Source of the DNA: Tubiluchus corallicola
Lineage: Eukaryota; Priapulida; Priapulimorpha; Priapulimorphida; Tubiluchidae
Reading direction: 5' to 3'
Assembly (NCBI GenBank): GCA_030141605.1
Contig: JAQGDQ010000351.1
Location: 184,718 to 248,717, forward strand
DNA: 64,000 bases
Of the stretch, positions 62,801 to 64,000 are shown in pieces (the first letter of the stretch is position 1; each line of letters begins with the position of its first letter). The notes beneath the pieces were generated by a model. The model did not search any database, was not told where the DNA came from, and saw nothing but the letters and a program-made list of their open reading frames with translations. A program made the translations under genes and the position numbers.

Positions 62801-63060
62801 TCGAATTAGCTTGGACAGGAGTTGTTGCAATAATAAAGCACTACTATTTCTAATGCTATGACTATGAGAGGGCTTACTACTCTCAGTACTGGAACTACTC
62901 TTGTTACTACTCATATCAGCACTAACACCCATTACAACAGTGTTTCTAACACTACGAAGTACTAATCTAGTAGATATTCTACAACAATCCACGTCCACAA
63001 AGCAAAAGTCAAAATGGCGGTTTGATCGAGAGGCCAGAACCAGTTACCACCTTAGGAACC
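59820..63060 (-). mobile_element. CR1/L2-type non-LTR retrotransposon, defective
   Basis: Read on the minus strand, ORF1 starts near 62940 (MGVSADMSSNKSSSS). It includes a Cys/His PHD-like segment (CEVC..., then frame-shifted HDRCHLWFC and CCKYHPKA) and a coiled-coil-like part (DDQMQELSKMIDTKVEAL). ORF2 begins only at the endonuclease C-terminus (HINFPTRH, NPGFSTSDHDT), so most of the endonuclease is missing. Reverse transcriptase follows with YLDFKKAFNCVPHQSLLL, GHFGIRGKLLKWFSYFL, the active site as FVDD, and a C-terminus with VDSFKRHMGEDRLRCL. Many frameshifts and stops show the copy is dead. The short open frames over it are its fragments. Confidence 0.9.
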
Positions 63061-64000
63061 TTAAATTCTAGGAAAGGGTCGGTATTGAGTCCAATAAAAA
63101 ACTTCAGCAAAGAGCAGAGTACATAGATAAGTAGTTCACACAAAAATATAACATCAGCAGTGTTACTCAATTTCTAAGGAAAAATTTCACAGACAAAGAC
63201 AATTTTTCGTCCACCATTATTGGCAACACGGGAATATATATATATATATATTCTGACTAAAGCATAGACCTCTTAAGAACTAGTGATTTCTAGAAGTTAT
63301 TAGTCCCATAGACTAATGTGCACCCATTTAATCTATACATACTGTTGGGCGCCGAGTAACCCCTTAGCCGAAGTAGGACAATTGGCGTACATGGGCTAGC
63401 CCAAGTAGGATGCGTCGTACATGGGCTAGCCCAAGTAGGACACTAGAAATAGGTCGCGAATTGAGTCGTTAAGCGTACTGGCACCGTCTGTCGTCCTTGT
63501 TTATGGAATAATAATTAAAAATGTCAATATACGTTGAATAATTTATTATACATCTGATAAACGAAAAGAATTTCATTCTGAGCTAGAAGAATTAATATTT
63601 GCCAATATTAATCTTCTTTGAGGTGAAATAAGTGCACCTTTTTGGCGATTCCAACATTTGTTTAAGGCATATCATTTTTTATTTTGTCTTGCTTCACAGA
63701 CTGGTGATCCTTTTTCCTCCCTCTTGGACAAATAATTGTTTTCTACTAAGTAAACGGGTTAGAGAGTTATGTGCCCTACATAGTTTCTCTCTTTAAAACA
63801 TTAGATACTTAGTTTAATGTTATGATGATATTAATGGAGCTAATAATAATGATGATATTGTTGTAAAAAATACATTTGTAAATTGTCAAGGACTATCCAT
63901 CATTATTATAAAGTTATTTTTTTTCTAAAATAAATTTAGTTTTAGTTTTATGTTTTAGTATGTCATAAATCTCGATTCTCGACAGAAATCGCTAGTGTCC
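63061..64000. other. Right-edge intergenic sequence
   Basis: It contains a (TA)n palindrome at about 63232-63250 and the palindromic 30-bp tandem repeat at 63387-63440. The rest is AT-rich with nothing recognised. Confidence 0.6.
63387..63440. repeat. Two perfect 24-bp units carrying a 12-bp palindrome
   Basis: GTACATGGGCTAGCCCAAGT plus AGGA occurs at 63387 and again at 63417 (30-bp period). Each copy contains the palindrome TGGGCTAGCCCA. A partial third unit (CCGAAGTAGGACA) precedes them at about 63369. Confidence 0.9.

Overview
This window is animal nuclear DNA from an invertebrate. It is AT-rich, its genes are split by long GT-AG introns, and it holds many simple repeats and LINE remnants. 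An intact DNA polymerase beta gene argues against Drosophila and C. elegans, which lack that gene. A mollusc or other lophotrochozoan would fit, but I cannot prove it. Every gene I can support lies on the minus strand, so transcription runs from high to low coordinates.

Layout from right to left. 63.06-64.0 kb is intergenic and holds a small palindromic tandem repeat. 59.8-63.06 kb is a dead CR1/L2-type LINE. 52.6-58.1 kb is a complete DNA polymerase beta gene: 8 coding exons and 336 codons, with all catalytic residues present. From 50.6 kb off the left edge runs a very large ALP/Enigma (ZASP/LDB3-like) PDZ-LIM gene. It scaffolds the actin/Z-disc cytoskeleton. I reconstructed its exons by splice-site phase: PDZ (2 exons), a linker, a ZM motif exon, two further linker exons, LIM1 (3 exons), then a proline/alanine-rich linker exon. 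The remaining LIM domains must lie beyond position 1.

The most interesting feature is the 5' organisation of this PDZ-LIM gene. Four exons look like alternative starts that feed the same downstream exons in compatible phase. Two complete, diverged PDZ modules lie in tandem (50.6/49.4 kb and 45.2/42.0 kb). Each has its own ATG, and each has a 152-nt second exon that ends in the same phase. A short PDZ-less start exon lies at 28.3 kb. A start exon at 11.1 kb encodes its own alternative first half of LIM1. A roughly 500-nt uninterrupted polypyrimidine tract, as read in the transcript, ends about 45 nt upstream of the second exon of the outer PDZ module.

A single-exon gene for a 397-residue, cysteine-rich, probably secreted protein of unknown function is nested in an intron at 23.9-25.1 kb on the same strand. 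It has its own poly(A) signal. The introns also hold several inverted repeats, two of them with microsatellite cores. They also hold tRNA-derived SINE-like heads, a hAT-like terminus and LINE 3' fragments. I found no convincing gene on the plus strand and no functional RNA gene.
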